Below are positions 16,349 through 25,073 of a stretch of 64,000 nt of DNA, piece by piece (position 1 is the stretch's first letter; each line of letters opens with the position of its first letter). The notes beneath the pieces were generated by a model that saw nothing but the letters and a program-made list of their open reading frames with translations, was not told the DNA's origin and ran no database searches. The translations under genes and the position numbers were made by a program. Origin of the DNA: Lachnoclostridium edouardi (GTDB lineage: Bacteria; Bacillota; Clostridia; Lachnospirales; Lachnospiraceae); NCBI RefSeq assembly GCF_900240245.1, contig NZ_OESQ01000001.1:3188679-3252678 (forward strand). The letters run 5' to 3'.

Positions 16349-16359
16349 AAAAACACCTC

Positions 16360-16434
16360 CATTTTCGTATTGATTTTTTCAGTAGGCTGTACCAAAGTGG
16401 TACTGCTTGCTGTGGGATAAGCATACGAAAAATG
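16360..16434. promoter_or_regulatory. Inverted repeats upstream of parM, candidate centromere or operator
   Basis: CATTTTCGTAT (16360-16370) and ATACGAAAAATG (16423-16434) form an outer inverted repeat; GTACCA-AAG-TGGTAC (16389-16403) is an inner one. They lie immediately upstream of the parM start. ParMRC centromeres and promoters commonly share this position. Confidence 0.5.
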
Positions 16435-16629
16435 AAGGAAAAAGACATTGAGGGAAAATTGAGTCAGAATTGAGAAAAAAGATGCAATGTTTTGCGGTGA
16501 AGTATAATATCAAATGTTAAGTCTGTAAAAATAAGAAGTATTACGAATAATGGTTAGTTATCTTGCTTCTAAAGTATATATAAGTTAAAATATGTTTATT
16601 AAGCATGGCAGATATAGGAGGTATTACTG

Positions 16630-17520
16630 ATGGAAATTAGAGTTCTTCGATATTTTCTGACTGTAGTAAGGGAAGAAAGTATCACAAAAGCCTCAGAAGT
16701 TTTACATATCACGCAGCCGACACTTTCACGTCAGCTTGCACAGATGGAGGAAGATATAGGTGTAAAGCTGTTTGATAGAGGGACACGGAAAATCAAATTG
16801 ACAAATGAAGGAATACTTCTTCGCCGTCGTGCGGAAGAAATTTTGCAGCTTGTAGATAAGACAGAAAAGGAACTGGTGGAGCAAGAGGAACAGGTGGAAG
16901 GTAAAATTTCCATTGGGTGTGGAGAAATTGCGGCTGTACAACTTCTTCCTAAAATAATTGAGTCCTTTCGTCAGAAATATCCCCGTGTTACTTTTGACAT
17001 TTTTACAGCCACAGCAGATTTGGTAAAGGAACAAATGGATAAGGGACTACTGGATATTGGTTTGCTTCTTGAGCCGATTGATATGGAAAAATATGAATTT
17101 ATTCGCTTGAATATAAGGGAAAAATGGGTGGTTCTGATGAGATCGGATGCTCCACTCTCCAAGAAAGAAACGGTAACCGCAAAAGATTTGTCTGTACTGC
17201 CTTTGATTCTTCCAAGGCGTATGAATGTGCAGAGTGAGTTGGCAAGTTGGTTTGGCAACTACTATGAGAAACTGAATATTGTTTTTACCAGCAATTTAAG
17301 TACGAACAGCGCAATTATGGTGAATGGAGGCTTGGCATATTCATTGGTGATTGAAGGGGCTGTACCCTTCTGGGATCAATCAAAGGTTACATTCAGACCG
17401 CTTGATCCGCCACTTACAGCAACAAGTGTATTAGCATGGAAACGTGGTCAGCCGTTCAGCTTAGCAACCACAAAATTCATCAAACATATTCAATGCTTTT
17501 TAGGCATTGATAAGCCATAA
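16630..17520 (+). CDS. LysR-family transcriptional regulator
   Basis: The 296-residue protein has the LysR helix-turn-helix (residues 1-60: SITKASEVLHITQPTLSRQLAQMEEDIGVKLFDR) and a LysR substrate domain with IGCGEIAAVQLLP and DIGLLLEP. AGGAGGTATTACTG lies before the ATG. It is the first gene of the plus-strand redox cargo and reads in the same direction, so it probably activates that operon in response to an electrophile or redox signal. A strong hairpin separates it from the next gene. Confidence 0.9.
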   Translation: MEIRVLRYFLTVVREESITKASEVLHITQPTLSRQLAQMEEDIGVKLFDRGTRKIKLTNEGILLRRRAEEILQLVDKTEKELVEQEEQVEGKISIGCGEIAAVQLLPKIIESFRQKYPRVTFDIFTATADLVKEQMDKGLLDIGLLLEPIDMEKYEFIRLNIREKWVVLMRSDAPLSKKETVTAKDLSVLPLILPRRMNVQSELASWFGNYYEKLNIVFTSNLSTNSAIMVNGGLAYSLVIEGAVPFWDQSKVTFRPLDPPLTATSVLAWKRGQPFSLATTKFIKHIQCFLGIDKP

Positions 17521-17558
17521 AAACTAGGTATTTGATATCATATAAGCGAAAAATTATA

Positions 17559-17612
17559 ATGTAGGTGTAGAGATGAAACAGGTAGTTTCAATTTCGACAC
17601 CTACATTTTTTA
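17559..17612 (+). terminator. Hairpin terminator or attenuator between the LysR gene and the redox operon
   Basis: AATGTAGGTGT and TGAAAC on one side pair with GTTTCA and ACACCTACATT on the other, with an internal loop, and TTTTTATTT follows. It ends about 10 bases before the ribosome site of the next gene. No clear promoter was seen between the hairpin and that gene, so read-through may matter. Confidence 0.75.
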
Positions 17613-17633
17613 TTTAGGAGGGAGAGCCATTTC

Positions 17634-17828
17634 ATGAAACCGGATTATGATTCCCTTATAAACGCCGGATTAAGCAAAGAAGAAATCGCAAAAATTTCAG
17701 GATGTGAAGATCAAGAAATGCAGATAAGGATGTTGCGAAAATATCGGTACAAATTGCTTGATGAGGTACATGAAAAGCAGCAGTCACTTGATGCAATCGA
17801 TTATATGATCTGTAAAATAAAAAAATAA
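17634..17828 (+). CDS. Small helical protein of unknown function
   Basis: The 64-residue product starts MKPDYDSLINAGLSKEEIAKISGCED and ends in a charged helix RYKLLDEVHEKQQSLDAIDYM. An excellent GGAGGGAGAG site precedes the ATG. It is mostly helical, with one Cys (residue 24 region), and leads the cargo operon before the nitroreductase. The first part looks like a helix-turn-helix-like hairpin but is too short to call. No function is recognised. Confidence 0.65.
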   Translation: MKPDYDSLINAGLSKEEIAKISGCEDQEMQIRMLRKYRYKLLDEVHEKQQSLDAIDYMICKIKK

Positions 17829-17852
17829 CAATAAGAGGAAGTGAAAAATTAA

Positions 17853-18602
17853 ATGGGAGTAATAATGAAAACTTTATTATCGCATCGGTCTATCCGAAAG
17901 TATCAGAACAGACCAATAGAGAAGGAAATACTGGATGAAATCTTAAAGGCAGTGCAGGCAGCCCCGAACTGGGTAAATCTCCAACACATATCCGTTATTG
18001 TCGTGCAGGAGCAGCAACGACGGAAAAAATTTGCGGAGTTGTGCGGCGGCCAGAAACATATTGCGCAGGCTCCTGTTTTTCTGGTGTTCTGCGCAGACTT
18101 TTATCGCACTTGGCTGGCTTGTAAGGAAAACGGTCAGGAGTTTGATTCCGTTGTAAGTCAGATCGACAACCTGATTGTTGGGGCAAACGAGGTAGGAATC
18201 GCTCTGGGAACTGCGGTGGTTGCCGCCGAATCCTTTGGTCTGGGCACCGTACCGATTGGGGACATCCGGCTTCATGCTTTCGAGGCGATACGGGAACTGA
18301 ATCTGCCCAAATATGTTGTGCCTATGCTTGGCTTATGTGTGGGATATCCAGCGGAAGAACCTGGGCAGAAGCCCCGTCTGCCGAAGGAAGCGGTCTGCTT
18401 TGAGGAAAAATATAATTCCGACCTAACTGGACTGCTGAAGCAGTATGACGAGCAGTACGCCGTATATCTGCGGGAACGCCCCTGGAATAGCCGGGTTGGA
18501 GACTGGACAGGAATGGCTGCCGACTTTTACCGACCTCCTTACTGTCATTACCCGGAGGTACCGGAAATGCTGGTACAGCAAGGATTTTTGTCACAAAGAT
18601 AA
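17853..18602 (+). CDS. Nitroreductase-family flavoenzyme (NfsA/Frp type)
   Basis: The 249-residue protein has the FMN-binding N-terminus SHRSIRKYQNRPIEKEIL, the core AVQAAPNWVNLQHISVIVV, GLGTVPIGDIR and a C-terminal Frp-like helix. NfsA/Frp enzymes use NADPH to reduce nitro-compounds, quinones or flavins by two electrons. The ATG at 17853 is used; an internal ATG at 17865 with GGGAG before it is an alternative start. It lies 24 bp after the small helical gene. Confidence 0.85.
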   Translation: MGVIMKTLLSHRSIRKYQNRPIEKEILDEILKAVQAAPNWVNLQHISVIVVQEQQRRKKFAELCGGQKHIAQAPVFLVFCADFYRTWLACKENGQEFDSVVSQIDNLIVGANEVGIALGTAVVAAESFGLGTVPIGDIRLHAFEAIRELNLPKYVVPMLGLCVGYPAEEPGQKPRLPKEAVCFEEKYNSDLTGLLKQYDEQYAVYLRERPWNSRVGDWTGMAADFYRPPYCHYPEVPEMLVQQGFLSQR

Positions 18603-18632
18603 AGAGGCTGCGATTTAATGAGGAGGTTACAT

Positions 18633-19748
18633 ATGAAAAAATTTTTATCTATTCTGTTTGTTTTTTCTCTGCTTTTTATGCTGACTGCTTGCAGCAGTAG
18701 CACAGATCCATCGCAGGAGAGCAGTGGAGAAACCACAAGTCCATCTTCTCAGCAAGATAGCGTTTCAGTGTCTAATGCAGTTTTAGAATCTGAAAGCACA
18801 GAAAGCGAACAATCGGCCAATAACACTTTAATCGTCTATTTTTCACGCTGGGGCAATACAGAATATCCCTCTGATGTGGATGCCACAACTTCTGCAAGCA
18901 TTGTGGTAGAGAATGATCTCCGTTATGGTACAACAGAGTATGTCGCTAATATGATAGCGGAGAAAGTGGGCGGAGATCTGCACCGGATTGAAACGGTTAC
19001 TCCTTATACGGCAGATTTTGATGAATTGCGGGATGTAAACCATGATGAAATGAGTAGTAATTATTTGCCGGAGCTTAAAGAAAGCAATCTGGATATTTCC
19101 GCTTACGATACGGTATTTATTGGCTATCCCGTATGGGCAACAGATGTTCCGCAGGCAGTGCTATCTTTTTTGAAGGAGTATGATTTAAGTGGGAAAACAG
19201 TTATCCCATTTTGTACCCATGATGGCTATGGTGCAGGTAACAGTTATCAGACTATTGCAGAAGCAAGTCATGCAGCAGTTTTTTTAGAGGGTATTGCGAT
19301 TGAAGCAAAAGATGTTCCAAACGCACAGGATACCGTTTCATCATGGATTGCAGATATAGGAATATCTAAATCTGAAGTACAAACAGGGACTCCTATCAAG
19401 ATTACGGTTGGTGAAGTTAGTTTAGATGGAATTCTATACGATACAGAACTGGCAGAAGAAATCAAAACATATTTTCCGTTGACAATTTCCATGGTGGGTT
19501 ACGGTGACAGAGAATACTATGGAGGGGTTGAGTTCTATCCAGAGCATTTGGAAGGCGGTCAGAAGAATTTTGAGAATGGTGATATTACCTATTGCGAGGC
19601 ACACCATAATATGGCCATTTTCTATGCACAGACAGACGACCCGATTCTTTCGGTAGATGTTATCCCTATTGGCAGAGTCACTTCTGAGCTTTGGGTATTT
19701 AACAATCTTGACAATGAGGAAGAAGTCATCTTTTCTCTGGCAGAATAA
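18633..19748 (+). CDS. Lipoprotein with flavodoxin and cyclophilin-like domains
   Basis: The 371-residue protein carries a lipoprotein signal with lipobox LTAC (Cys20) and a Ser-rich linker. Residues about 55-235 are a flavodoxin fold (LIVYFSRWGNTE start, DTVFIGYPVWATDVP, KTVIPFCTHDGYGAG), with an insertion YPSDVDATTSAS in the FMN phosphate loop. Residues about 250-371 (ITVGEVSLDGILYDTELAEEI, GDREYYGGVEFYP) match the cyclophilin-like domain of small proteins linked to flavodoxins. ATG 18633 is chosen behind AGGAGGT. Confidence 0.85.
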   Translation: MKKFLSILFVFSLLFMLTACSSSTDPSQESSGETTSPSSQQDSVSVSNAVLESESTESEQSANNTLIVYFSRWGNTEYPSDVDATTSASIVVENDLRYGTTEYVANMIAEKVGGDLHRIETVTPYTADFDELRDVNHDEMSSNYLPELKESNLDISAYDTVFIGYPVWATDVPQAVLSFLKEYDLSGKTVIPFCTHDGYGAGNSYQTIAEASHAAVFLEGIAIEAKDVPNAQDTVSSWIADIGISKSEVQTGTPIKITVGEVSLDGILYDTELAEEIKTYFPLTISMVGYGDREYYGGVEFYPEHLEGGQKNFENGDITYCEAHHNMAIFYAQTDDPILSVDVIPIGRVTSELWVFNNLDNEEEVIFSLAE

Positions 19749-19770
19749 AAAAATGATGGAGGTATTTATA

Positions 19771-20445
19771 ATGAAAAAAGTAATCGCTATCTTACTTTCT
19801 TTGACTATGATTTTGGGACTTGCAGCTTGTGGAAATTCTGCAAGCCAGACAGAGCAACCATCTACAGAAGATACTTCCGTGGAAAGTAAAGCTGATACCA
19901 AATCTGCGGAAAGCAGTACAGATATGGAGAATACGGACAATCAAGATGTACAGGATCATAAGGTTTTGGTTGCCTACTTCTCTGCGACAGGTACCACAAA
20001 GGGCGTGGCAGAGCATATCGCAAACGGTCTGAATGCAGATATTTATGAGATTGTTCCTGAAGAACCTTACACCGATGCAGATCTTGACTACAATGATAAT
20101 AACAGCCGCACTACCATTGAGATGAATGACCCGAATGCCCGTCCTGTTATCTCCGGCAGTGTGGAGAATATGGAACAATATGACACTGTATTCATCGGAT
20201 ACCCCATCTGGTGGGGAGAAGCGCCGAGAATTGTCAGTACTTTCGTGGAGAGCTATGATTTTTCCGGTAAAACCATCGTACCTTTCTGTACATCCGGCGG
20301 AAGTGATATGGGCTCCAGTGCAACCAGCCTGGAACAGCTCACAAACGGAGCTGCTTGGCTTGATGGACGGCGGCTAAATGGCAGCGATTCTCAGGATACC
20401 GTTATGGAATGGGCAAACAGTCTTGATCTAAACCTGGGAAAATAA
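19771..20445 (+). CDS. Lipoprotein flavodoxin
   Basis: The 224-residue protein has a lipobox LAAC with Cys20, a Ser/Glu-rich linker (residues 21-60) and a full flavodoxin domain. The FMN phosphate loop SATGTTKG is intact, as are YDTVFIGYPIWWGEAPR and KTIVPFCTSGGSDMG. The start at 19771 has GATGGAGG upstream. Flavodoxins are usually cytosolic; here the signal predicts anchoring outside the membrane. It lies between two other lipoflavodoxin genes. Confidence 0.88.
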   Translation: MKKVIAILLSLTMILGLAACGNSASQTEQPSTEDTSVESKADTKSAESSTDMENTDNQDVQDHKVLVAYFSATGTTKGVAEHIANGLNADIYEIVPEEPYTDADLDYNDNNSRTTIEMNDPNARPVISGSVENMEQYDTVFIGYPIWWGEAPRIVSTFVESYDFSGKTIVPFCTSGGSDMGSSATSLEQLTNGAAWLDGRRLNGSDSQDTVMEWANSLDLNLGK

Positions 20446-20477
20446 TTTGATAAACAAGATTTCAAGGAGATGATTGC

Positions 20478-21191
20478 GTGAAAAAAATAATCGTACTTAT
20501 ACTTTCTGTTGTACTAGTGTTTTCTCTGGCAGCCTGCTCTAATACACAGCAGAAGGATGCTCTGGATCCTGTGTCTGCCGAAGAACCCTCTCTGGTGGCA
20601 GAATCCACTCCCGCAGAAGGCACAAAAACGGAAGGCAGCAATATTCTGATTGCTTATTTTACCTATGGTGAAAATGCGGATCTTCCCGATGACGTGGACG
20701 CTTCTTCATCAGCCAGTATTCAAATCTTCAACGGTGAAGTCACAGGTAATACTGGTGTGATGGCCCATATGATTGCAGAAGCTTCCGGCGGAGAATTGTT
20801 TTCTATCCGAACAGTAGAACCTTATCCCAATAACTACAATGATACCGTTGATGTTGGAGAGACTGAAAAGAACAATGGCATTCATCCGGAATTGGCTACG
20901 CATATCGAAAATCTGGATCAGTACGATACGATTTTTGTTGGCTTCCCCAACTGGTGGTATGGTATGCCTATGGTAATGTATAGCTTTTTTGACGAGTATG
21001 ACTTCAGTGGGAAAACAGTGATCCCCTTCTGCACTTCCGGTGGCAGTGCATTCTCGGATGCGGTTGATGAAATTAAAAATATGGAGCCGGATGCAACCAT
21101 TCTTGACGGACTTCATATTGGCAGTTCCAGTGTAACCGATGCGGAAAGCAGAGTGAGCGAATGGGTGCAGGGACTCGGTTTATCTAAATGA
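20478..21191 (+). CDS. Lipoprotein flavodoxin with modified FMN loop
   Basis: The 237-residue protein starts at a GTG behind AAGGAGATG and has lipobox LAAC, Cys20. Its flavodoxin domain contains ILIAYFTYGENADLP and then DDVDASSSAS, an insertion closely like the one in the first lipoflavodoxin (PSDVDATTSAS), then DTIFVGFPNWWYGMPM and KTVIPFCTSGGSAFS. Thus two of the three surface flavodoxins share a distinctive loop. It precedes the DUF4405 membrane gene by 20 bp. Confidence 0.85.
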   Translation: MKKIIVLILSVVLVFSLAACSNTQQKDALDPVSAEEPSLVAESTPAEGTKTEGSNILIAYFTYGENADLPDDVDASSSASIQIFNGEVTGNTGVMAHMIAEASGGELFSIRTVEPYPNNYNDTVDVGETEKNNGIHPELATHIENLDQYDTIFVGFPNWWYGMPMVMYSFFDEYDFSGKTVIPFCTSGGSAFSDAVDEIKNMEPDATILDGLHIGSSSVTDAESRVSEWVQGLGLSK

Positions 21192-21211
21192 TACGAAAGG
21201 ACAAATGACTC

Positions 21212-21898
21212 ATGAAACTAAAAATAAAGATGGGAATTGATTTACTGATGACAGTGCTGCTACTTTGTCTGATGGCTTATCAAGTCACCGGACAGAAGCT
21301 TCATGAGTGGTTTGGAACAGGGATGCTTGTACTGTTTTTGCTACACAACATTCTGAACATCCGGTGGTATGGTAGCCTGTTCAAAGGGAAATATACCCTG
21401 CTGCGGACAATGCAGACGATCATCAATATCAGTGTCCTTATTTCTATGCTGTGTTTGGGGTTCAGTGGAATTGTGTTGTCCCGTCACATTTTTGCGGGAT
21501 TACCCATTCAAGGACCGATGGCAATAGCGAGAATCATGCACCTGGCGGCATCTTATTGGGGATTTGTGCTGATGAGTATTCATTTAGGATTTCATTGGAG
21601 CATGGTTCTTGGACTGTTCCGCAGACTTTGTAACAGAAAGAAAACCCCTGCTGCATTTGTATGGCTGATGTGTTTTATAGCAATTTTTATTGCGGGGTAT
21701 GGAGCGTACTGTTTCCATAAGGAAAATATTCTCTCCTATATGTTCCTTAAACAGGAGTTTGTGTTTTTTGATTTTGAACAGAGTGCAGTTTCTGTATTTG
21801 CAGGGTATATCACCATGATGGGACTATGGGTCTTTATCGGCTTTTACACAGTGAAAGGACTCAGAAAGATAACCTCACAGAGCAGAAGAAAAGAATAA
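21212..21898 (+). CDS. DUF4405-type membrane protein, possible b-type cytochrome
   Basis: The 228-residue protein has about five to six hydrophobic segments. Histidines sit at or near membrane segment ends: H31 (LHEWFG), H45 (LLHNIL), H92, H110 (IMHLAA), H124 and H128 (SIHLGFH). This arrangement in DUF4405 proteins resembles cytochrome b561 and suggests heme binding. Its place directly after three lipoflavodoxin genes suggests that it moves electrons from a membrane quinol to surface flavodoxins, or the reverse. Heme binding is an inference. Confidence 0.75.
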   Translation: MKLKIKMGIDLLMTVLLLCLMAYQVTGQKLHEWFGTGMLVLFLLHNILNIRWYGSLFKGKYTLLRTMQTIINISVLISMLCLGFSGIVLSRHIFAGLPIQGPMAIARIMHLAASYWGFVLMSIHLGFHWSMVLGLFRRLCNRKKTPAAFVWLMCFIAIFIAGYGAYCFHKENILSYMFLKQEFVFFDFEQSAVSVFAGYITMMGLWVFIGFYTVKGLRKITSQSRRKE

Positions 21899-21926
21899 AT
21901 TGTAAAATCTTAGTGGAGGAAAAGGC

Positions 21927-23270
21927 ATGAATCAGCAAACAACTCTGTTTTCAAACGAGAAGTTGATGGCTATGATTATTCCCCTGTTTTTAGAGCAGCT
22001 GTTGATAATGCTTGTAGGGATGGCGGACACACTGGTGGTCAGCTACGCAGGAGAAGCGGCAGTATCCGGTGTTTCACTGGTAAATCAGTTCAATACTATT
22101 TTTATTTATCTGTTTACAGCATTGGCATCCGGAGGGGCGGTTGTGATCAGCCAGTATATTGGTAGAAAGAAAAATGATGACGCTGGAGAATCCGCCAGCC
22201 AGCTTCTATCATTCTCTACGATTTTTTCCATACTGATCGCAGTGATAGTTCTGATTGGAAATGAAGGGATGCTTCGTCTGATGTTCGGTAAAGTGGAAGA
22301 TTCTGTGATGCACTCTTGTATTACATACCTTAGGATTTCTGCATATTCCTATCCGGCATTGGCGGTTTACAATGCTGGCGCTGCCCTTTTTCGCAGTATT
22401 GGAAAAACCAGTGTGACCATGTATTTGTCGGTAATTTCCAATATCATCAATGTTATTGGAAATCTCATTGGTGTATTTGTTTTGCGTGCAGGTGTTGCAG
22501 GTGTTGCATACCCTTCACTGATCGCTCGGACATTTTCAGCCGTGATGATTACAGTACTTTGTTTTCAGAGAAAAAATGAAGTGTTCTATCGCTGCAAGTG
22601 GATTTTTCGGTGGAATGTGGATTTCATGAAACAAATTTTAAAAATCGCAATTCCAAACGGAATGGAAAATGGCGTTTTCCAGTTAGTAAAAGTGGCGTTA
22701 AGCAGCATTGTTGCACTTTTTGGAACATACCAGATTGCTGCAAATGGTGTTGCACAAAGTATCTGGTCGTTGGCTGCGCTGGCGGGAGTCGCTATGGGTC
22801 CCGTATTTATAACGGTCATTGGACAGTGTATGGGAAATGGGGATGCAGATGCTGCGGAGCATTATTTTAAGAGATTGACAAGAATCACATTGCTGATTTC
22901 ATCGGCATGGAATCTTTTGATTTTTCTTCTGACTCCATTCTTTATGAAATTTTATGCTTTGCAGCCGGAGACCAAACGGCTTGTGATCTGGCTGGTTTTA
23001 ATCCATAACGTGTTTAATGCAGCAGCATATCCCTTTTCCGGTGCGCTTAGTAATGGGCTGCGTGCAGCGGGTGATGTGAAATTTACCATGTATGTTTCGG
23101 TTATATCTACAATAGCAGTGCGTCTGCTTTTATCATGGCTCTTGGGAATTGTTTTGAAAATGGGCGTGATCGGGATTGCTATTGCAATGGTTTGTGACTG
23201 GAGCATTCGGGCGGTCATTTTCTTCTGGAGGCAGAAGTCCGGAAAATGGAAAACATTTCAGGTGATATAG
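21927..23270 (+). CDS. MATE-family efflux transporter
   Basis: The 447-residue membrane protein has two similar six-helix halves of the MATE fold, with FLEQLLIMLVGMADTLVVSYAGEAAVSGVSLVNQ in helix 1-2 and PNGMENGVFQLVKVALSSIVALFGTYQIAANGVAQ at the start of the second half. MATE proteins export cationic drugs or metabolites using Na+ or H+. It is 28 bp after the DUF4405 gene and so is likely in the same operon. Confidence 0.88.
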   Translation: MNQQTTLFSNEKLMAMIIPLFLEQLLIMLVGMADTLVVSYAGEAAVSGVSLVNQFNTIFIYLFTALASGGAVVISQYIGRKKNDDAGESASQLLSFSTIFSILIAVIVLIGNEGMLRLMFGKVEDSVMHSCITYLRISAYSYPALAVYNAGAALFRSIGKTSVTMYLSVISNIINVIGNLIGVFVLRAGVAGVAYPSLIARTFSAVMITVLCFQRKNEVFYRCKWIFRWNVDFMKQILKIAIPNGMENGVFQLVKVALSSIVALFGTYQIAANGVAQSIWSLAALAGVAMGPVFITVIGQCMGNGDADAAEHYFKRLTRITLLISSAWNLLIFLLTPFFMKFYALQPETKRLVIWLVLIHNVFNAAAYPFSGALSNGLRAAGDVKFTMYVSVISTIAVRLLLSWLLGIVLKMGVIGIAIAMVCDWSIRAVIFFWRQKSGKWKTFQVI

Positions 23271-23317
23271 ATTCATTTATAATAAGTTCAATAACATAAT
23301 TTACGGAGGAAATTACT

Positions 23318-23794
23318 ATGAGCAAGAAAATTTTGGTAGCCTATTTTTCAGCAAGCGGTGTGACTGCAAAGGCAGCGTGGAAACTTTCGGAAGCGGCAGG
23401 CGCAGACCTGTATGAGATTAAGCCAAAGGTACCGTATAGCAGTGCCGATCTGGACTGGACAAATAAAAAAAGCCGCAGCAGTGTGGAGATGAGTGATCCG
23501 ATATTCCGTCCTGAAATTGCCGGGAAGCTGGAAGGTATGGATCAGTATGATCTGGTGTTTGTTGGATTCCCTATCTGGTGGTATGTTGCACCAACGATTA
23601 TTAATACTTTTTTGGAGAGTTATGATTTCTCAGGCAAAACCATCGTTCCTTTTGCTACTTCTGGCGGCAGCGGCATGGGAAACACAAATGAAAAACTTGC
23701 ACCGAGCTGTCCTGGCGCTATCCTGATGAAAGGAAAAATGCTGAATGGCTTGTTGTCTCAGGAAGAATTGAAAGCATGGGTAAAAAGTCTGTGA
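23318..23794 (+). CDS. Cytosolic flavodoxin
   Basis: The 158-residue protein is a short-chain flavodoxin without a signal peptide: KILVAYFSASGVTAKAAW (FMN phosphate loop SASGVT), YDLVFVGFPIWWYVAPTI, KTIVPFATSGGSGMG. It resembles the domain of the second lipoflavodoxin but keeps only the soluble part. An ACGGAGGAAA site precedes the ATG. It probably serves as electron carrier for the cytosolic part of the pathway. Confidence 0.9.
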   Translation: MSKKILVAYFSASGVTAKAAWKLSEAAGADLYEIKPKVPYSSADLDWTNKKSRSSVEMSDPIFRPEIAGKLEGMDQYDLVFVGFPIWWYVAPTIINTFLESYDFSGKTIVPFATSGGSGMGNTNEKLAPSCPGAILMKGKMLNGLLSQEELKAWVKSL

Positions 23795-23920
23795 GAAGGT
23801 GGAATGTCGGATTTTTGATGCTTGCGTCAAGCGTGAAAGATATTTCTGACGTACTTTCAAATAGCCAAATCGAAAGTAATGTGCTGGGTGTGTATCGACT
23901 ATTAAAAGGAGGAACTATTT

Positions 23921-25039
23921 ATGCAATACCGAAAACTGCCGAGGGGAACGGAACAGATCAGCGTTCTTGGAATCGGTACCAGTTCCATTCAGGCATCAAG
24001 TGAAAAAGAAATCGAAAAAATAATAACTGCCGCTATGGAAAATGGAATTAACTATTTTGATATGGCTTCGTCGGAAGCAAAACCCTTTGCCGCCTATGGG
24101 CGGGCTATAAAAGGGATGCGGGATAAGGCATATTTCCAGATTCATTTTGGAGCAAATTATGAAACAGGAGTGTACGGATGGACAACAGACCTGGATACCA
24201 TGAAACGCTCCGTTGACTGGCAGCTGAAGGCGCTGCAAACAGATTATATTGATTTTGGATTTCTTCATTGCATTGATGAATCAGCGGATCTGCATGAAGT
24301 AGAAAAAGCCGGAGTCATTCGCTATATGGAAGAACTAAAAGAGGCTGGCGTGGTCAGGCATATCGGACTATCTTCTCATACTCCCTTTCTGGTGAACGAG
24401 GTGCTTGATATGGGGATTTTGGATATGTTGATGTTCAGTATTAATCCTGCTTATGACTATGCGGGCGGCACCGAACCCAATTATGCGAAAGACAGTTATG
24501 CAGTTGGCAGTGTGGCAGAAAGAATGAACCTGTACCGCCGCTGCGAAGCAGAGGGGGTAGGGATTTCCGTGATGAAAGCCTTTAGCGGAGGGCAGCTGTT
24601 AAAAGCGGAAACCTCGCCGTTTGGGAAAGCGCTGACGGAGTATCAGTGTATTCAGTATGCTTTGGATAAACCGGGGGTTTTAACGGTACTTCCTGGTGTT
24701 CGTAATATGGATGATCTTAAGCGGATTCTTGGATTCTTAGATGCCGCACCGGAAGAAAGAGATTATTCAGTCATTGGCTCTTTTGCACCACAGGATGCAT
24801 CGGGGAAATGTGTCTATTGCAATCATTGTCAGCCTTGTCCTATGGGGCTGGATGTAGGGCTGATCAACAAATACTATGATCTATCCGTGGCGGGAGATAC
24901 GCTTGCACGCAGCCATTATGAAAATCTGGAACATGGGGCGGACGAATGTATTGGCTGCGGGCATTGTAACAAACGCTGTCCGTTCCATGTAGACCAGGTA
25001 GGTCGCATGAAAAAGATCAGTGAATATTTCAGAAAATAA
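23921..25039 (+). CDS. Aldo/keto reductase with C-terminal 4Fe-4S domain
   Basis: The 372-residue protein has an AKR barrel (residues 1-280: LGIGTSSIQ, MENGINYFDMAS, HIGLSSHTP) and a C-terminal ferredoxin-like part with CVYCNHCQPCP and CIGCGHCNKRCP, which would bind two [4Fe-4S] clusters. Such AKR proteins in anaerobes couple ferredoxin-type electrons to carbonyl reduction. It begins after a 126-bp gap with AAAGGAGGAA. A fragment of a second gene of this type lies at 27640-27747. Confidence 0.88.
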   Translation: MQYRKLPRGTEQISVLGIGTSSIQASSEKEIEKIITAAMENGINYFDMASSEAKPFAAYGRAIKGMRDKAYFQIHFGANYETGVYGWTTDLDTMKRSVDWQLKALQTDYIDFGFLHCIDESADLHEVEKAGVIRYMEELKEAGVVRHIGLSSHTPFLVNEVLDMGILDMLMFSINPAYDYAGGTEPNYAKDSYAVGSVAERMNLYRRCEAEGVGISVMKAFSGGQLLKAETSPFGKALTEYQCIQYALDKPGVLTVLPGVRNMDDLKRILGFLDAAPEERDYSVIGSFAPQDASGKCVYCNHCQPCPMGLDVGLINKYYDLSVAGDTLARSHYENLEHGADECIGCGHCNKRCPFHVDQVGRMKKISEYFRK

Positions 25040-25073
25040 AGCGAGAGAAAGGCAAAACAAGGAGGCAATGACA

